Under the pieces are notes generated by a model. The model worked only from the letters and a program-made list of their open reading frames with translations, had not been told where the DNA came from and did no database searches. From positions 4,030,001-4,094,000 of the forward strand of contig NZ_LR746496.1 in assembly GCF_902729405.1 (NCBI RefSeq): DNA of 64,000 nt, read 5' to 3'. The DNA comes from Acididesulfobacillus acetoxydans. Its GTDB lineage: Bacteria > Bacillota > Desulfitobacteriia > Desulfitobacteriales > Desulfitobacteriaceae. The translations under genes were made by a program, and so were the position numbers. Positions 17,650-26,716 of this stretch are shown here, piece by piece; the stretch's first letter is position 1, and each line of letters opens with the position of its first letter.

Positions 17650-18227
17650 TAGCGGGGAGACTCAAAGAGCTTGAGCTGGAAGTTGTATTTGTGGTCTGTC
17701 ATTCCCTTGGCAATGAGGCTAGATAATTTTAGATTCATGGTGAGGTAATAGTGCTACAAGATGTTAAGACAATTTTTTTCAGATTTTTAAGGGGGGGAAT
17801 CGTAACCCGCCGGAAGCCCAGAAGTTATTCACCCAAGTGCCGATCTTGGCTTCCCGTTGTGCTTTCGGGGTCTCCTCTTTTTGGGGAGAACAAGTATATA
17901 CGGTTACTCATTCTCTTCATGTGTATAAATCCGCCTTTCTGCGAAAGGCACCGATGGGGTTATGAAACAAAAACCCATCATCCTTTCACTCTTTTTGTGC
18001 TATCCTCCTCTTGTAGGTCGCTGGTATACTACAGAACCCGAGGAGGTGAGTGGCGGGGCTGTATAGCGGCAACCCCGTATGTGTATATGGTGTCGGTCAT
18101 CCGTTAAGGCATCAATGAATGGCGCAAAACAGTAGCCCGTAAACTTATCTCTTCCGAAGTTGACTCGATTTCGCCGGATGACCAGTCCCTGCCATCCCTA
18201 CAAGTATTTTTGCTGGAGGTACTTCTT
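17650..18227 (+). mobile_element. Non-coding left part of an IS110-type element, possible bridge-RNA region
   Basis: About 500 bases without a gene precede the IS110-type recombinase. IS110-group elements carry a long 5' non-coding end that encodes the bridge RNA pairing donor and target DNA. Foldable units are visible: GATGGGGTT ... AACCCATC near 17952-17980 and CGGGG ... CCCCG near 18055-18085. The outer boundary could not be fixed because these elements lack inverted repeats; it lies at or right of the broken PFK gene. Confidence 0.4.
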
Positions 18228-19481
18228 TTGTTCAAAATCTTTCGTAAAAACTGCTGTGGACTTGATGTCCACAAAACCTGGATCTATGCCTGCATCGGTA
18301 TTACTGATACAAATGGCCGTACTGAGTATAAGCAAGCTCGCTTCTCTTCCTTTTCCAAGGGCCTTAGAGAGTTGGCTGATTGGCTTGCGAAATTCTCCTG
18401 TATCGAAGTTTGTATGGAATCTGCCGGCAAGTTTTGGATTCCCGTATTCAACATCCTTGAAAAAACCTGTTTTGTTACCCTGGCACATCCCAAGTACACA
18501 AAACCTCAAAAAGGAAACAAAACGGATCGCAAAGATGCCAAATGGATCTGTGACCTCTTTATGTGCGATATGATCAAACCCAGCTTTATCCCTTCTCCTG
18601 TAATCAGGCATCTCCGTGACCTGATGCGTTACCGCTTCAAGATCACAAATATGCTGACTGGCGAGAAGAACCGTGCCCAGAACTGCCTGACTGTTTCCAA
18701 CTTAAAGCTTGATGATGTCTTCAGTGATGTCTTTGGAAAGTCTGCCAGATCTATCACTACCTACATACTTGACCATCCCGGTGAACCCTTTGATGTCGCT
18801 CCCTTTGTCAATGGACGCTGCAAAACCCCTATCGAAGAGATCCAGGATGCCGTTGATGGTGCGATTTCTCCCGAGCAGGCTGTCAAGCTGCGTCAATGTC
18901 TCGCACACATTGATGAACTTGAAAACCACAAAAGGGAAATCGAGCAGGAAATACTTTTACTTGTACAACCTTTTTCAGCCATTCTAGATTTACTTCGTAC
19001 CATTCCCGGGCTCAATTCCAATCCGATGACTGCCATTGCCATTCTCTCTGAGATTGGTCCGGACATGTCCGTGTTTCCGTCATCTAAGAATCTTGTTTCC
19101 TGGGCTGGATGCTGTCCACGCAATGATCAAAGTGGAGGAAAAGTAAAATCCACCCGTATATCTCGTGCCGGCTGTTATTTGAAACCTCTTCTTGTTCAGG
19201 TTGCAAATGCACTTCTCAAGTCTAAGAAACACCCTGAATTCAAAGAGAAGTATCACAGAATCAAGACCCGCCGGGGTCACAAAAAGGCTATCATCGCTGT
19301 CTGCAAGATGCTCTTGACCGCTATCTGGAATATCTTGAATAAGCTGGAGCCATATACCCCCGAAGGCTTTCTGGAGCACCGCCCTGTCAATGAATCTAAG
19401 GTTCTTACAAAGGCGCAGGCTCTGGAACTTCTCAGGAAAAGAGGTTACACAATAACAGACGAATCTCCCGTAATCGTTTAA
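18228..19481 (+). CDS. IS110-family transposase (DEDD recombinase)
   Basis: A 417-residue IS110-type recombinase. The N-terminal DEDD RuvC-like domain shows CGLDVHKTWIYA, CMESAGKFWIP and KTDRKDAKW. The C-terminal Transposase_20 part shows IPGLNSNPMTAIAILSEIG, SWAGCCPRNDQSGGK and the catalytic serine in RISRAG. TTG 18228 was chosen because GGAGGT sits seven bases upstream. Full length and undamaged, so the element may be active. These enzymes work with a bridge RNA from the element's own non-coding end. Confidence 0.93.
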   Translation: MFKIFRKNCCGLDVHKTWIYACIGITDTNGRTEYKQARFSSFSKGLRELADWLAKFSCIEVCMESAGKFWIPVFNILEKTCFVTLAHPKYTKPQKGNKTDRKDAKWICDLFMCDMIKPSFIPSPVIRHLRDLMRYRFKITNMLTGEKNRAQNCLTVSNLKLDDVFSDVFGKSARSITTYILDHPGEPFDVAPFVNGRCKTPIEEIQDAVDGAISPEQAVKLRQCLAHIDELENHKREIEQEILLLVQPFSAILDLLRTIPGLNSNPMTAIAILSEIGPDMSVFPSSKNLVSWAGCCPRNDQSGGKVKSTRISRAGCYLKPLLVQVANALLKSKKHPEFKEKYHRIKTRRGHKKAIIAVCKMLLTAIWNILNKLEPYTPEGFLEHRPVNESKVLTKAQALELLRKRGYTITDESPVIV

Positions 19482-19562
19482 TCCTAAAACTCCCAATGTT
19501 ATTTTTTGCCACCCGCAAAATGTGAATGGTTTGTTTGCTGTACGCTTTTTACTCCCTAGCCA

Positions 19563-19731
19563 CTACCTCTTTGTTTCAAACTTTACCTCTTCGCTCGTTA
19601 CGTCCTTCGTGCCACCGCCAAAATATTCACCGCAAGACTCCAGCCAGTCGATGAAATCAGTCGAGCCACTGATCATGGCTCAGGTCGGTTTCCACACATC
19701 CGTTAATCTCAGTCAGCGTTTGTTTTTCCAT
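19563..19731 (-). pseudogene. Broken small-protein gene beside an HTH remnant
   Basis: ATG 19731 opens MEKQTLTEINGCVETDLS. After a frame change near 19670-19690 it continues as FIDWLESCGEYFGGGTKD, reaching a stop at 19563. The second half resembles short clostridial proteins encoded next to XRE-type regulators, which I know only as hypothetical. The frameshift and the overlap with the HTH remnant indicate decay. Confidence 0.4.
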
Positions 19732-19823
19732 TTCGCGGTTGTCCCGACCAGTTTAGCCAGTTCTGCCTGGGAGAGGCCTTTCTCCCCACGTAGTCGTGCC
19801 AATAATTGACCGACGCTGTCCAT
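19713..19823 (-). pseudogene. Helix-turn-helix (XRE) fragment
   Basis: Thirty-six codons from ATG 19823, with AGGAAG just upstream. LLARLRGEKGLSQAELAKLV is the first two helices of an XRE/Cro-type HTH, and the frame stops where the recognition helix should continue. It lies 31 bases after the DUF5658-like pseudogene and overlaps the next small frame, so it is probably part of one decayed operon. Confidence 0.55.
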
Positions 19824-19854
19824 AAGCTTCCTAGATTCCTTCCCCGGTGTTCCA

Positions 19855-20169
19855 TTATCGCCCGCGCAGAATCCACTGGGCATGAGTCACGAAAACCACT
19901 CCATACGCCAACACCGCAACAACCAGCAGCCGAGAAACCAATGCGTGCGGCCTGTTTCCTATCCGCCACAGCAGGACCCCCAGGAGAACCGGCAGTGCCA
20001 TCTTGACCGCCATGAACGCGACGGCGTTTTACCATCGCATCATGGGGTTTGCCTCCTCGATTGCGCCAAGACGAAGCCCCCAGAGCGTTAGCACACCGTC
20101 AAGAAGGGTGAGAACGACCAGGGCTGCTGTGGGGTGGAGAGAAGCCCATATTACTTCTATCCCCTGCAT
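19855..20169 (-). pseudogene. DUF5658-like membrane protein gene with an in-frame stop
   Basis: From ATG 20169 a 104-codon frame encodes a small membrane protein: LTLLDGVLTLWGLRLGAIEE, then ANPMMRW, a TAA at codon 47 (20029-20031), then AFMAVKMALPVLLGVLLWR and a second hydrophobic segment, ending at 19855. Both halves sit in one frame and together make the typical DUF5658 shape, so a point mutation created the stop. No good ribosome site was seen at the ATG. Confidence 0.6.
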
Positions 20170-20192
20170 AAGAACTTTCGTCAAATTCTCAC

Positions 20193-20220
20193 CGGGTCGG
20201 ACTAAGTCCGGCCCGTTTTG
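20193..20220 (+). terminator. Plus-strand hairpin terminator
   Basis: CGGGTCGGAC (20193-20202) pairs with GTCCGGCCCG (20206-20215), one G-U wobble, three-base loop, then TTTTG. No plus-strand gene ends nearby apart from the distant IS110 gene. Confidence 0.6.
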
Positions 20221-21032
20221 TTAACTTTTAAATGTTAATTGGACGGTTCACTGAACATTTACGAATTAGCTTCTATTCGTTTCGCCACTTCTTCGCTGTG
20301 TTTAAATCATATGCTTCTACGTAGCCATTCTTTGCGACTATGCCCAGGAAGGTGAATATGTCGTGCGCATTAGACATCCTGCGTCGCTGAGGTTAGACGG
20401 TTGCAACACTCAAACCAGGCACTCGTGACGCACAGAATGGACATTGGCAGTAGCATAAAAGCGCGTTACACTCGACTTGCTTTTACTCACAGGCAGGATA
20501 GGGGGGCGACGCTGGAGAGCGACCTGATCGGCTTGTGAGGTTTAGCAAAAAGAATGATACCGCCAGGTGTTGCTCTTTTTTCTTTGTATTCCACTTAGCA
20601 TCACTCTTTCTGGAAAACCAAAGCGTTAAACTCAGGGGTCTGGGGCAGCACCCCCAGTGAGTGTCTAACCGTTGCGACAGGACTGTCTAATCTGCACGAC
20701 GCGGGTGTCTAATCTATGCGTTGCGACTGTCTAATTCGGTACGACATATTACTTTTGCCTGTGGATAAGACCTGAAACCCGCATGAATAAGGGCATCTTT
20801 TTTTTAACGGATGCCTAAATCCACAAAAGAAGACTGTCGAAGCCGAGTTAATCTGATTCCTGTCAAAAGTATGCAAAGACGCCGATATTCTCCCCCTCCC
20901 CTGCGGTCGACCCGACCGTTCCGCAGATATCCTGCCAACTAGGTTTACCGACCGGTTGCCGGTTGATCGGCCCAAAGCTGGACCCAAACACGGCAGGTGT
21001 CCCTCCGAACCCCCTGCCATTGAATCGTGCAG
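20221..21032. other. Gene-free stretch with insertion-sequence end repeats
   Basis: About 800 bases without a supportable gene. They hold the oppositely oriented TTAGAC/GTCTAA repeats listed next, and several G/C-rich hairpins near 20900-20970 before the MFS gene end. Confidence 0.5.
20369..20735. mobile_element. Internally deleted insertion sequence: two repeat-bearing ends
   Basis: On the right, GTCTAA occurs at 20663, 20685, 20707 and 20729, exactly every 22 bases, each followed by a G/C-rich GCGAC or GCACGAC block. On the left the reverse complement TTAGAC occurs at 20370 and 20393 with similar flanks (GCGTCG, GTTGCAAC). Multiple subterminal repeats in inverted orientation are typical of IS21-like ends. 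No transposase gene lies between, so this looks like a deletion derivative of about 370 bp. The family assignment is tentative. Confidence 0.5.
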
Positions 21033-22307
21033 TTAGAAATTGGTTCCCTCGAAACCCCTAACCCGTACCTTGCGGTCAGAAACCAGCATGACCAGAATCG
21101 CCGACGCCACAAGGCACGCCGCCAGTACGTAAAAGCCTAGCATGAAGGAGTGGGTAGTCGTCTTGACAAAACCCATCATCCACGGACCGACCAGCCCGCC
21201 CAAGTTGCCGATGGCCCCGATGATAGCCATGGCTGGACCCACAGTGTTCGGCGGCAACGTGTCAGTCGGTATCGCCCACAACGGACCCTGGCGCGCGTTT
21301 ATACCGCCTTGGGCGATAGTCATGAACAGGACAGCCAACCACGGCAGCATCGTGCCCACGGCACCTAGCAGGAAATAGCCTATCGTAGCTATGAGCAAAA
21401 CGATCGCTACAACCGCACTCCGTTTGCCCGTCCGGTCGGATACGCGTGCGGCGTAGATCATCGTCCAAACCGAAAATGCATTGGGAATAACCAATAGGAG
21501 GCCAGTACCCAAATAGCCAACCCCCAGGGCCTTAATGATTGAAGGAGCCCAGAGGCTCAAGCCGTAAGTACCCATTATCGTTAGGAAATAGGCGAGCGTC
21601 AGCAGCAAAACCTTGGGGTGGTATATCATGCTGAAAGCATTGACCTTGACTTGGTTCTCGAAAGCTCTACGTTCCTCAGTGAGCTTGGTCTCGATGTATT
21701 CACGTTCTCCGGCGGGCAGCCACTTAGCCTGATAAGGATGGTCCTCGACCAGGAACCACCAGAAAACGGCCCATACCAGTGGCGGAATGGCTTCGATGAG
21801 AAGCATTATCCGCCAACTGGAGGTGGCGGTCAGAATCCAACCTGATAACGGCATGGTTATGATGCCGGTTATAGGCAGACAAATTTGCCAGTAAGCATTA
21901 GCACTCGCCCGCTCACCCTTGGGAAACCAGTCTGCGATCATAACCAGAACTGCCGGCCATATCGCGCCTTCCGTCACCCCTAGAAAAAACCGTGCCCAAA
22001 GTTCCTGGTTCACGTTTTGGGCAAGCGCGCTCCAAATGGCAAACAGGCTCCAAATTACCATCAATATAGTGATGAGTCTCTTGGCACTCCAGTGCTGGGC
22101 CAAGTATCCTCCCGGCACCTGCATGATCATATAACCGATGAAAAATATGCCCATAACCCATCCGGCCGTCGCATGCGTTATATGGAAGTCCTTAATCATG
22201 CCGGGAGCAGCAAAGCTGATATTGGTTCGATCCATAAAGGCCATCATATACATTACTACCGCTGCCGGGATGATATAGCGCCACCTAAAGTTGGTTACCT
22301 TTTCCAT
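21033..22307 (-). CDS. MFS transporter, anion:cation symporter (ACS) type
   Basis: A 424-residue, 12-helix major facilitator. The opening (RWRYIIPAAVVMYMMAFMDR, TNISFAAPGM) and GVTEGAIWPAVLVMIADWFP are typical of the ACS family that imports organic anions such as hexarates, hexonates or phthalate. AGGAGGTAT precedes the ATG. It ends the gene run PdxA-PdxA-LarA-cupin-MFS, so it should bring in the hydroxy acid handled by these enzymes. Confidence 0.92.
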   Translation of the reverse strand: MEKVTNFRWRYIIPAAVVMYMMAFMDRTNISFAAPGMIKDFHITHATAGWVMGIFFIGYMIMQVPGGYLAQHWSAKRLITILMVIWSLFAIWSALAQNVNQELWARFFLGVTEGAIWPAVLVMIADWFPKGERASANAYWQICLPITGIITMPLSGWILTATSSWRIMLLIEAIPPLVWAVFWWFLVEDHPYQAKWLPAGEREYIETKLTEERRAFENQVKVNAFSMIYHPKVLLLTLAYFLTIMGTYGLSLWAPSIIKALGVGYLGTGLLLVIPNAFSVWTMIYAARVSDRTGKRSAVVAIVLLIATIGYFLLGAVGTMLPWLAVLFMTIAQGGINARQGPLWAIPTDTLPPNTVGPAMAIIGAIGNLGGLVGPWMMGFVKTTTHSFMLGFYVLAACLVASAILVMLVSDRKVRVRGFEGTNF

Positions 22308-22364
22308 TTCTATACCTCCTCGTATTCAACACAGCGAAATTAGGCGTAGAAGGAAAGACGTTAC

Positions 22365-22751
22365 TTATCCCCCCTCGTCCTCATGGTGGGACATAAAAAT
22401 GGTGGCCAGTTCGGAATCAGAGAGAGAAGGAACAAACACGCAAAACATCCGCATCTGCTCACTGGCTTCGTTTACCTGTTGATGGATAACGTTGGCCTTC
22501 ACATATAAGACAGAACCATCATTTATGTTGACCGTCTCGTTACCCAGCCTGCAATATCCCTTACCCGTAACTATATGGATTATCTCATCAACCGTATGAC
22601 TGTGTAAGGAATTTCTCCCACCATTAGCCCCAAGATCGGTCACTACAACGGTACACCGCACATCGCTACCCGATAGGACCAGTCGACTGGTACGGGCCTC
22701 ACTCTTCACTGCCGGTGGTATTTCGTAGATATAACGTATCAACCTAATCAC
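22365..22751 (-). CDS. Small cupin-domain protein
   Basis: A 128-residue single cupin. Motif 1 is seen in LHSHTVDEIIHIVTGKGYC (two His and a Glu as metal ligands) and motif 2 in IHQQVNEASEQMRMFCVF. The start may be GTG 22751 or a TTG four codons in. Small cupins in catabolic clusters often act as isomerases, lyases or ligand sensors. Its place between a LarA homologue and a carboxylate importer supports a metabolic role. The reaction is unknown. Confidence 0.75.
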   Translation of the reverse strand: MIRLIRYIYEIPPAVKSEARTSRLVLSGSDVRCTVVVTDLGANGGRNSLHSHTVDEIIHIVTGKGYCRLGNETVNINDGSVLYVKANVIHQQVNEASEQMRMFCVFVPSLSDSELATIFMSHHEDEGG

Positions 22752-22871
22752 CCCCTGTCTATCAAACTTCCCGCTTGCGTCTCACTACGCCAGCCATTAC
22801 CGGGTGAACCAATGCCGGACTTGCTGATGATCATACGCTGTCTACCACTTCATGACTATCACCGCCTTTCG

Positions 22872-24176
22872 TTATTTTTCCGTACTTTCGACTGTAATGA
22901 CTTGGAGGCTGTGACTTATCACGGAAACCCTGGACCTTTCTCCAAACCGGGCTAATCCGTAATCCAATGCTTCGGCCATCGAGTCAAAATGCAACATGAA
23001 CATTTTTCTAACCTCTTCCGGTATTGTTGACCCAACAATGGCCAAGTCGGCGTGTTTGAGGGTACGAGCCAGAAGATATGCCCTATGCCCACCAGGAGGG
23101 ACACCTTCCGACCTGATGTTTTTGATAACTTCATCCAGATTTGAGGCACTTACGAATGCATTGTAGAAGCGCTGCTCGCCCAAACCCTGTCCTACCCCTT
23201 CAGGCATCGTGGCCGGAAGCACAATCAAGCCTCCTTGCCGCACCGAAGGGAAAGGACTGAAAGCCACATTGCTGGCCCCTCTAGTCGCCTGATACAGATT
23301 CGCATCCTTGGGAAAACTGACACCGGTGATTACTATGTCCGCCTGCTCCTGGATAGGTACCTTGTATACCTTGTCGGCAAACGATACGCCCGCCTCGAAA
23401 GCGGCGACGGCGCCTCCAGCCACTACCCTGACCAATTGACCGCTCGTATCAAGCACGCCGTTGACTATAAAGTGCAAGCCGACTTTTTCAGCAATTTCGC
23501 TGGCGTTCATGTGGAACCTGTTATGATCGATATTGCCTATTCTGGTATACGGATCATCAAAAACATCGATGGCATGCTGCCAACCTATGGTTTCCTCACC
23601 GGCAACCCCGATTGCTATGGCTTTCCGAGCACCACTGTAACCGGCAAAGAGATGGGGCTCGATTATACCCGTCGATATTCTTAGGTCTGCCTCATATACC
23701 AGTTTGTTAAGGTAAATTGGACAGTTGAGAGATGTCTTGCCTGCGAAGACAAGGTTTTCTTTATCGGTCGGATTATGATTGACCACTTCAATTTTGGATA
23801 CAATGTCAGACCCCAACTTATTTGCCAATTCGTTACGTGTGCACGGCCTATGCATCCCCGTAGCGACAACTATTGTTATCCTGGCGTTCTCAATACCGGC
23901 CCCAGATAATTCTGACAATATTACTGGCAAGAAGCGGTCGTCAGGGCAAGGACGGGTGATATCCGTTACCACTATGACCACTTTTTTGGGTCTTTTTTGC
24001 GCAGCGATTGTGCTTAGTCTAGGTGTCCCTACAGGATGTTCCAGGGCATGCTCTATGATGTTCTGGGGAGACGTATCGGCCGCAACTAGTTTTGGTTCAA
24101 TAATCTGCCCCAGATTTTGGCTGTGCAGATTGACCTCCACAAAACCTTTTCCGTTAGGGACGCGTACTGTTGGCAT
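22872..24176 (-). CDS. LarA-family nickel-pincer racemase/epimerase homologue 1
   Basis: A 434-residue DUF2088/LarA homologue. The expected catalytic set is present: Arg75 in TDITRP, His109 in GMHR, and His175 with Lys185 ten residues on in EPHLFAGYSGARK; Lys holds the nickel-pincer nucleotide. LarA proteins racemise or epimerise 2-hydroxy acids by hydride transfer at nickel. ATG 24176 follows AAGGGGGGT. The larB, larC and larE cofactor genes are not in the window. It sits between two PdxA homologues and a cupin/MFS pair, so its substrate is probably a polyhydroxy acid, not lactate (inference). Confidence 0.88.
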   Translation of the reverse strand: MPTVRVPNGKGFVEVNLHSQNLGQIIEPKLVAADTSPQNIIEHALEHPVGTPRLSTIAAQKRPKKVVIVVTDITRPCPDDRFLPVILSELSGAGIENARITIVVATGMHRPCTRNELANKLGSDIVSKIEVVNHNPTDKENLVFAGKTSLNCPIYLNKLVYEADLRISTGIIEPHLFAGYSGARKAIAIGVAGEETIGWQHAIDVFDDPYTRIGNIDHNRFHMNASEIAEKVGLHFIVNGVLDTSGQLVRVVAGGAVAAFEAGVSFADKVYKVPIQEQADIVITGVSFPKDANLYQATRGASNVAFSPFPSVRQGGLIVLPATMPEGVGQGLGEQRFYNAFVSASNLDEVIKNIRSEGVPPGGHRAYLLARTLKHADLAIVGSTIPEEVRKMFMLHFDSMAEALDYGLARFGERSRVSVISHSLQVITVESTEK

Positions 24177-24313
24177 AATTACCCCCCTTAATTCCAAAGA
24201 TCCTTAAGGCATATGTGTACCATTTTACCCATTCGCAGACGCTACATGGCCCGGACGATAAACATTTCCCGAAAGAGTCCTGATAATAAGCCATCCTATG
24301 AAGCGCCGCGCAT

Positions 24314-25321
24314 TTAATTTGCGGACAGTGCGCTACGGTTCATATGCATGGATGAAACCACCCTGATGGTTTCCAACATGCTCCCAGGATCAGCTATTCC
24401 TTTCCAAGCTATGTCCTGGGCACAGCCGTGACCGACGGTAGCAAACAATACGGGCGTGCCTATAATCAAGCCGCAACTCTTGTCAAGTGCCAGGGTTTTC
24501 AGCGCTATATGCCCCTGGTCATGGTACATTCCTACGTAGGCATCGTATTTATGCTCAAGGCACTTGTAAAACAAGGAATCACCAGCAAACGGCCCATAGA
24601 CATCAATACCTTGGGCCCTGGCAGCCTCAATCGCAGGAGAAATCTGAAATATTTCCTCATCGCCAAACATACCTTCCTCGCCAGCATGGGCATTTAGCCC
24701 GGCAACCGCGATTCTAGGCCGTTCCACGCCAAGCAACTTCACAGCTTCATTAACCTTGCTGACAATATCCAAGACCAAATCCTTATTTATCAAATCGCAT
24801 GCTTTTCGCATAGAAACGTGCAAAGTGGCACTGGCTACCCTTAAGTCACCTGCAACGAGCATCAGGAAAGCTCGTTTTGCTGAAGTTAATTTGGTGACCA
24901 GATTGGGATAACCGGCAAAGCTGATACCAGCTTGATCAACCGCCTTCTTGCTGTGGGGACCGCCGATCGCGGCATGCACCGCGTTAGCTTTTAAAAATCC
25001 AACTGCCCGATTGGTATATTCGATCATGGCCCGTCCGGTCATGCCATCGGGTTTACCTACGTGGAAGGAAGCAGAATCAATGTTCTTGCAGTCAACCATG
25101 TCAATTGTGCCAAGCTCATAACGGCCTTCCGCCGGGTCGCTCACAATCCGCGTCTGTAGATGTAATTTAAGTAAATCGTTGGCTTTCTGTAAAACATTCT
25201 GGTCGCCAATGACCAGTGGCCGGCACATATCGTAAACGTATTCCTTGGCAAGGGCCTGGGCTACTATTTCTGGTCCGATTCCAGCCGCGTCACCAATAGT
25301 AATGGCTACAATTGGTTTCAT
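24314..25321 (-). CDS. PdxA-family dehydrogenase, paralogue A
   Basis: A 335-residue homologue of 4-hydroxythreonine-4-phosphate dehydrogenase. The three metal histidines of PdxA are visible in TLHVS, GLNAHAGEEG and YHDQGH. The substrate-contact motif GHTE of PdxA is replaced by GYPN. The ATG overlaps the stop of the next PdxA paralogue (TAATG), so the two are translationally coupled. Without pdxB/C/J neighbours a role in vitamin B6 is unlikely. PdxA2-like enzymes oxidise threonate/erythronate phosphates, but their usual DUF1537 kinase is absent here. Confidence 0.85.
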   Translation of the reverse strand: MKPIVAITIGDAAGIGPEIVAQALAKEYVYDMCRPLVIGDQNVLQKANDLLKLHLQTRIVSDPAEGRYELGTIDMVDCKNIDSASFHVGKPDGMTGRAMIEYTNRAVGFLKANAVHAAIGGPHSKKAVDQAGISFAGYPNLVTKLTSAKRAFLMLVAGDLRVASATLHVSMRKACDLINKDLVLDIVSKVNEAVKLLGVERPRIAVAGLNAHAGEEGMFGDEEIFQISPAIEAARAQGIDVYGPFAGDSLFYKCLEHKYDAYVGMYHDQGHIALKTLALDKSCGLIIGTPVLFATVGHGCAQDIAWKGIADPGSMLETIRVVSSMHMNRSALSAN

Positions 25322-26316
25322 TATTCCTTAATACCTCCCCTCAGACTTACCAACTTGATGGTCTCGATAATAACACCCGGATCGGCTATTCCCTTCCAGG
25401 CAATATCGAGGGCGCAACCGTGGTCTACGGTTGCCCAGTTTATGGGCACCCCTATGGCTACCGCGGAGGCCTTTTTGAAGGCCAAGGTTTTCACGGGTAT
25501 GTGGGCCTGGTCATGGTACATAGCGACATAGGCGTCATATTTTCCGTCCATAACGTTATAGAACAGGGAATCCGCGGGCCATGGACCTGACGCATTGATA
25601 CCCATCCCTCGGGCAGCCTTTACTGCTGGTTTGATATGTCTTTCATCTTCGTCACCAAACATGCCATCCTCCCCGGCATGAGGATTCAACCCGGCGACGG
25701 CGATCCTCGGTTCGACGACGCCAAACATTTTTACCCCTTCATCGACCGCTTTTATTGCTTCCAGTACCAATCGTTCGGAAATCAGGTTGCAGGCATCCCT
25801 GAGCGATACGTGCAGCGTGACGTTGGCCACCCGCAGATTTCCGGCCACCAGCATTAAAAACGGATACTTGGCCCCCGTCATCCTGGCAATCAACCCCGGG
25901 TAGCCGTCAAAATGAATTCCGGCGTCGGCCGCCGCCTTCTTGCTGTGCGGCCCTCCCACGGCCCCCTGGGTCTTCTTGTCTATGCACAGCCTAACAGCCA
26001 CTTCCGTGTATTCGATCATCGCCCGTCCTGTAACGGCGTTGGGCTCTGCCGGCCTAAAGGCACCCATGGGGATATTGTCCAGGTCAATCACATCGACCTT
26101 GCCGTCTTCCCAGGCGGCCTCCTCGAAATGCTTGATTACATTGAAATCGACGTTGACGTTGAACCGTCTCCTGGCTAGATCCAATATCTTGAAATCACCG
26201 ATAAGCAGTGGCTGGCAGTAAGTAAAAATCGACCCTTCCTCTATGGCCCTCAACAAAATCTCCGGTCCTATACCCGCTGCCTCAGACATAGTGATGCCGA
26301 TAATTGGTCTCGTCAA
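25321..26316 (-). CDS. PdxA-family dehydrogenase, paralogue B
   Basis: A 331-residue paralogue of the neighbouring PdxA protein, with intact metal ligands (TLHVS, GLNPHAGEDG, YHDQAH) and GYPG where PdxA has GHTE. TTG 26316 was chosen: AAGGAGA lies nine bases upstream and the resulting length matches the paralogue. Earlier in-frame starts add 32 residues without homology. Tandem PdxA-like genes with coupled translation suggest two related substrates or a mixed dimer. PdxA is a dimer whose active site is built from both chains. Confidence 0.85.
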   Translation of the reverse strand: MTRPIIGITMSEAAGIGPEILLRAIEEGSIFTYCQPLLIGDFKILDLARRRFNVNVDFNVIKHFEEAAWEDGKVDVIDLDNIPMGAFRPAEPNAVTGRAMIEYTEVAVRLCIDKKTQGAVGGPHSKKAAADAGIHFDGYPGLIARMTGAKYPFLMLVAGNLRVANVTLHVSLRDACNLISERLVLEAIKAVDEGVKMFGVVEPRIAVAGLNPHAGEDGMFGDEDERHIKPAVKAARGMGINASGPWPADSLFYNVMDGKYDAYVAMYHDQAHIPVKTLAFKKASAVAIGVPINWATVDHGCALDIAWKGIADPGVIIETIKLVSLRGGIKE

Positions 26317-26701
26317 TCCGACCCATCTCCTTCTTATCCCTGATATTCCTGTGAGATTCCCCGACTTAGTGTCAGACAATTTTGCCAACCGCGGATTCGC
26401 TGCCGAATGCATGCATTGTTATCCTCTCCAGCACTTGCGTCGTCCCCGGGACCGGGGACACGAAGGCGACATCCCTAGTACACAGGAGGAGCGACCTATC
26501 TCCTCCCTGCCTAGCGTGCTTTATGCTCTGCCAACCCTCCTAAAAGCGTAGGCGCGCTTCTTCTCCCCAAAGAAACTTTGATTCCCTCTCTTACCTGTGT
26601 TCCCGCCGAAATGGATGTCTAAATTATCACATGCAAAGTCCATGCCAAACAAGAAAACAGCGTCAGACCAACCTTTCGCCCAGAAGGAAGTGTCGCCCCG
26701 T

Positions 26702-26716
26702 GCAACGTTTCGTTGC
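26702..26716. repeat. GCAAC-N5-GTTGC palindrome, copy 1
   Basis: GCAACGTTTCGTTGC, an inverted repeat with 5-bp arms, within a longer segment resembling 27292-27323. It could be an activator site or part of a repeated coding remnant (both copies read GNExLxGATLP on the minus strand). Confidence 0.45.

Noticed and set aside
17751-18107. 118-codon frame upstream of the IS110 transposase
   Set aside because: Low-quality frame over hairpin-rich DNA expected to be the non-coding end of the element.
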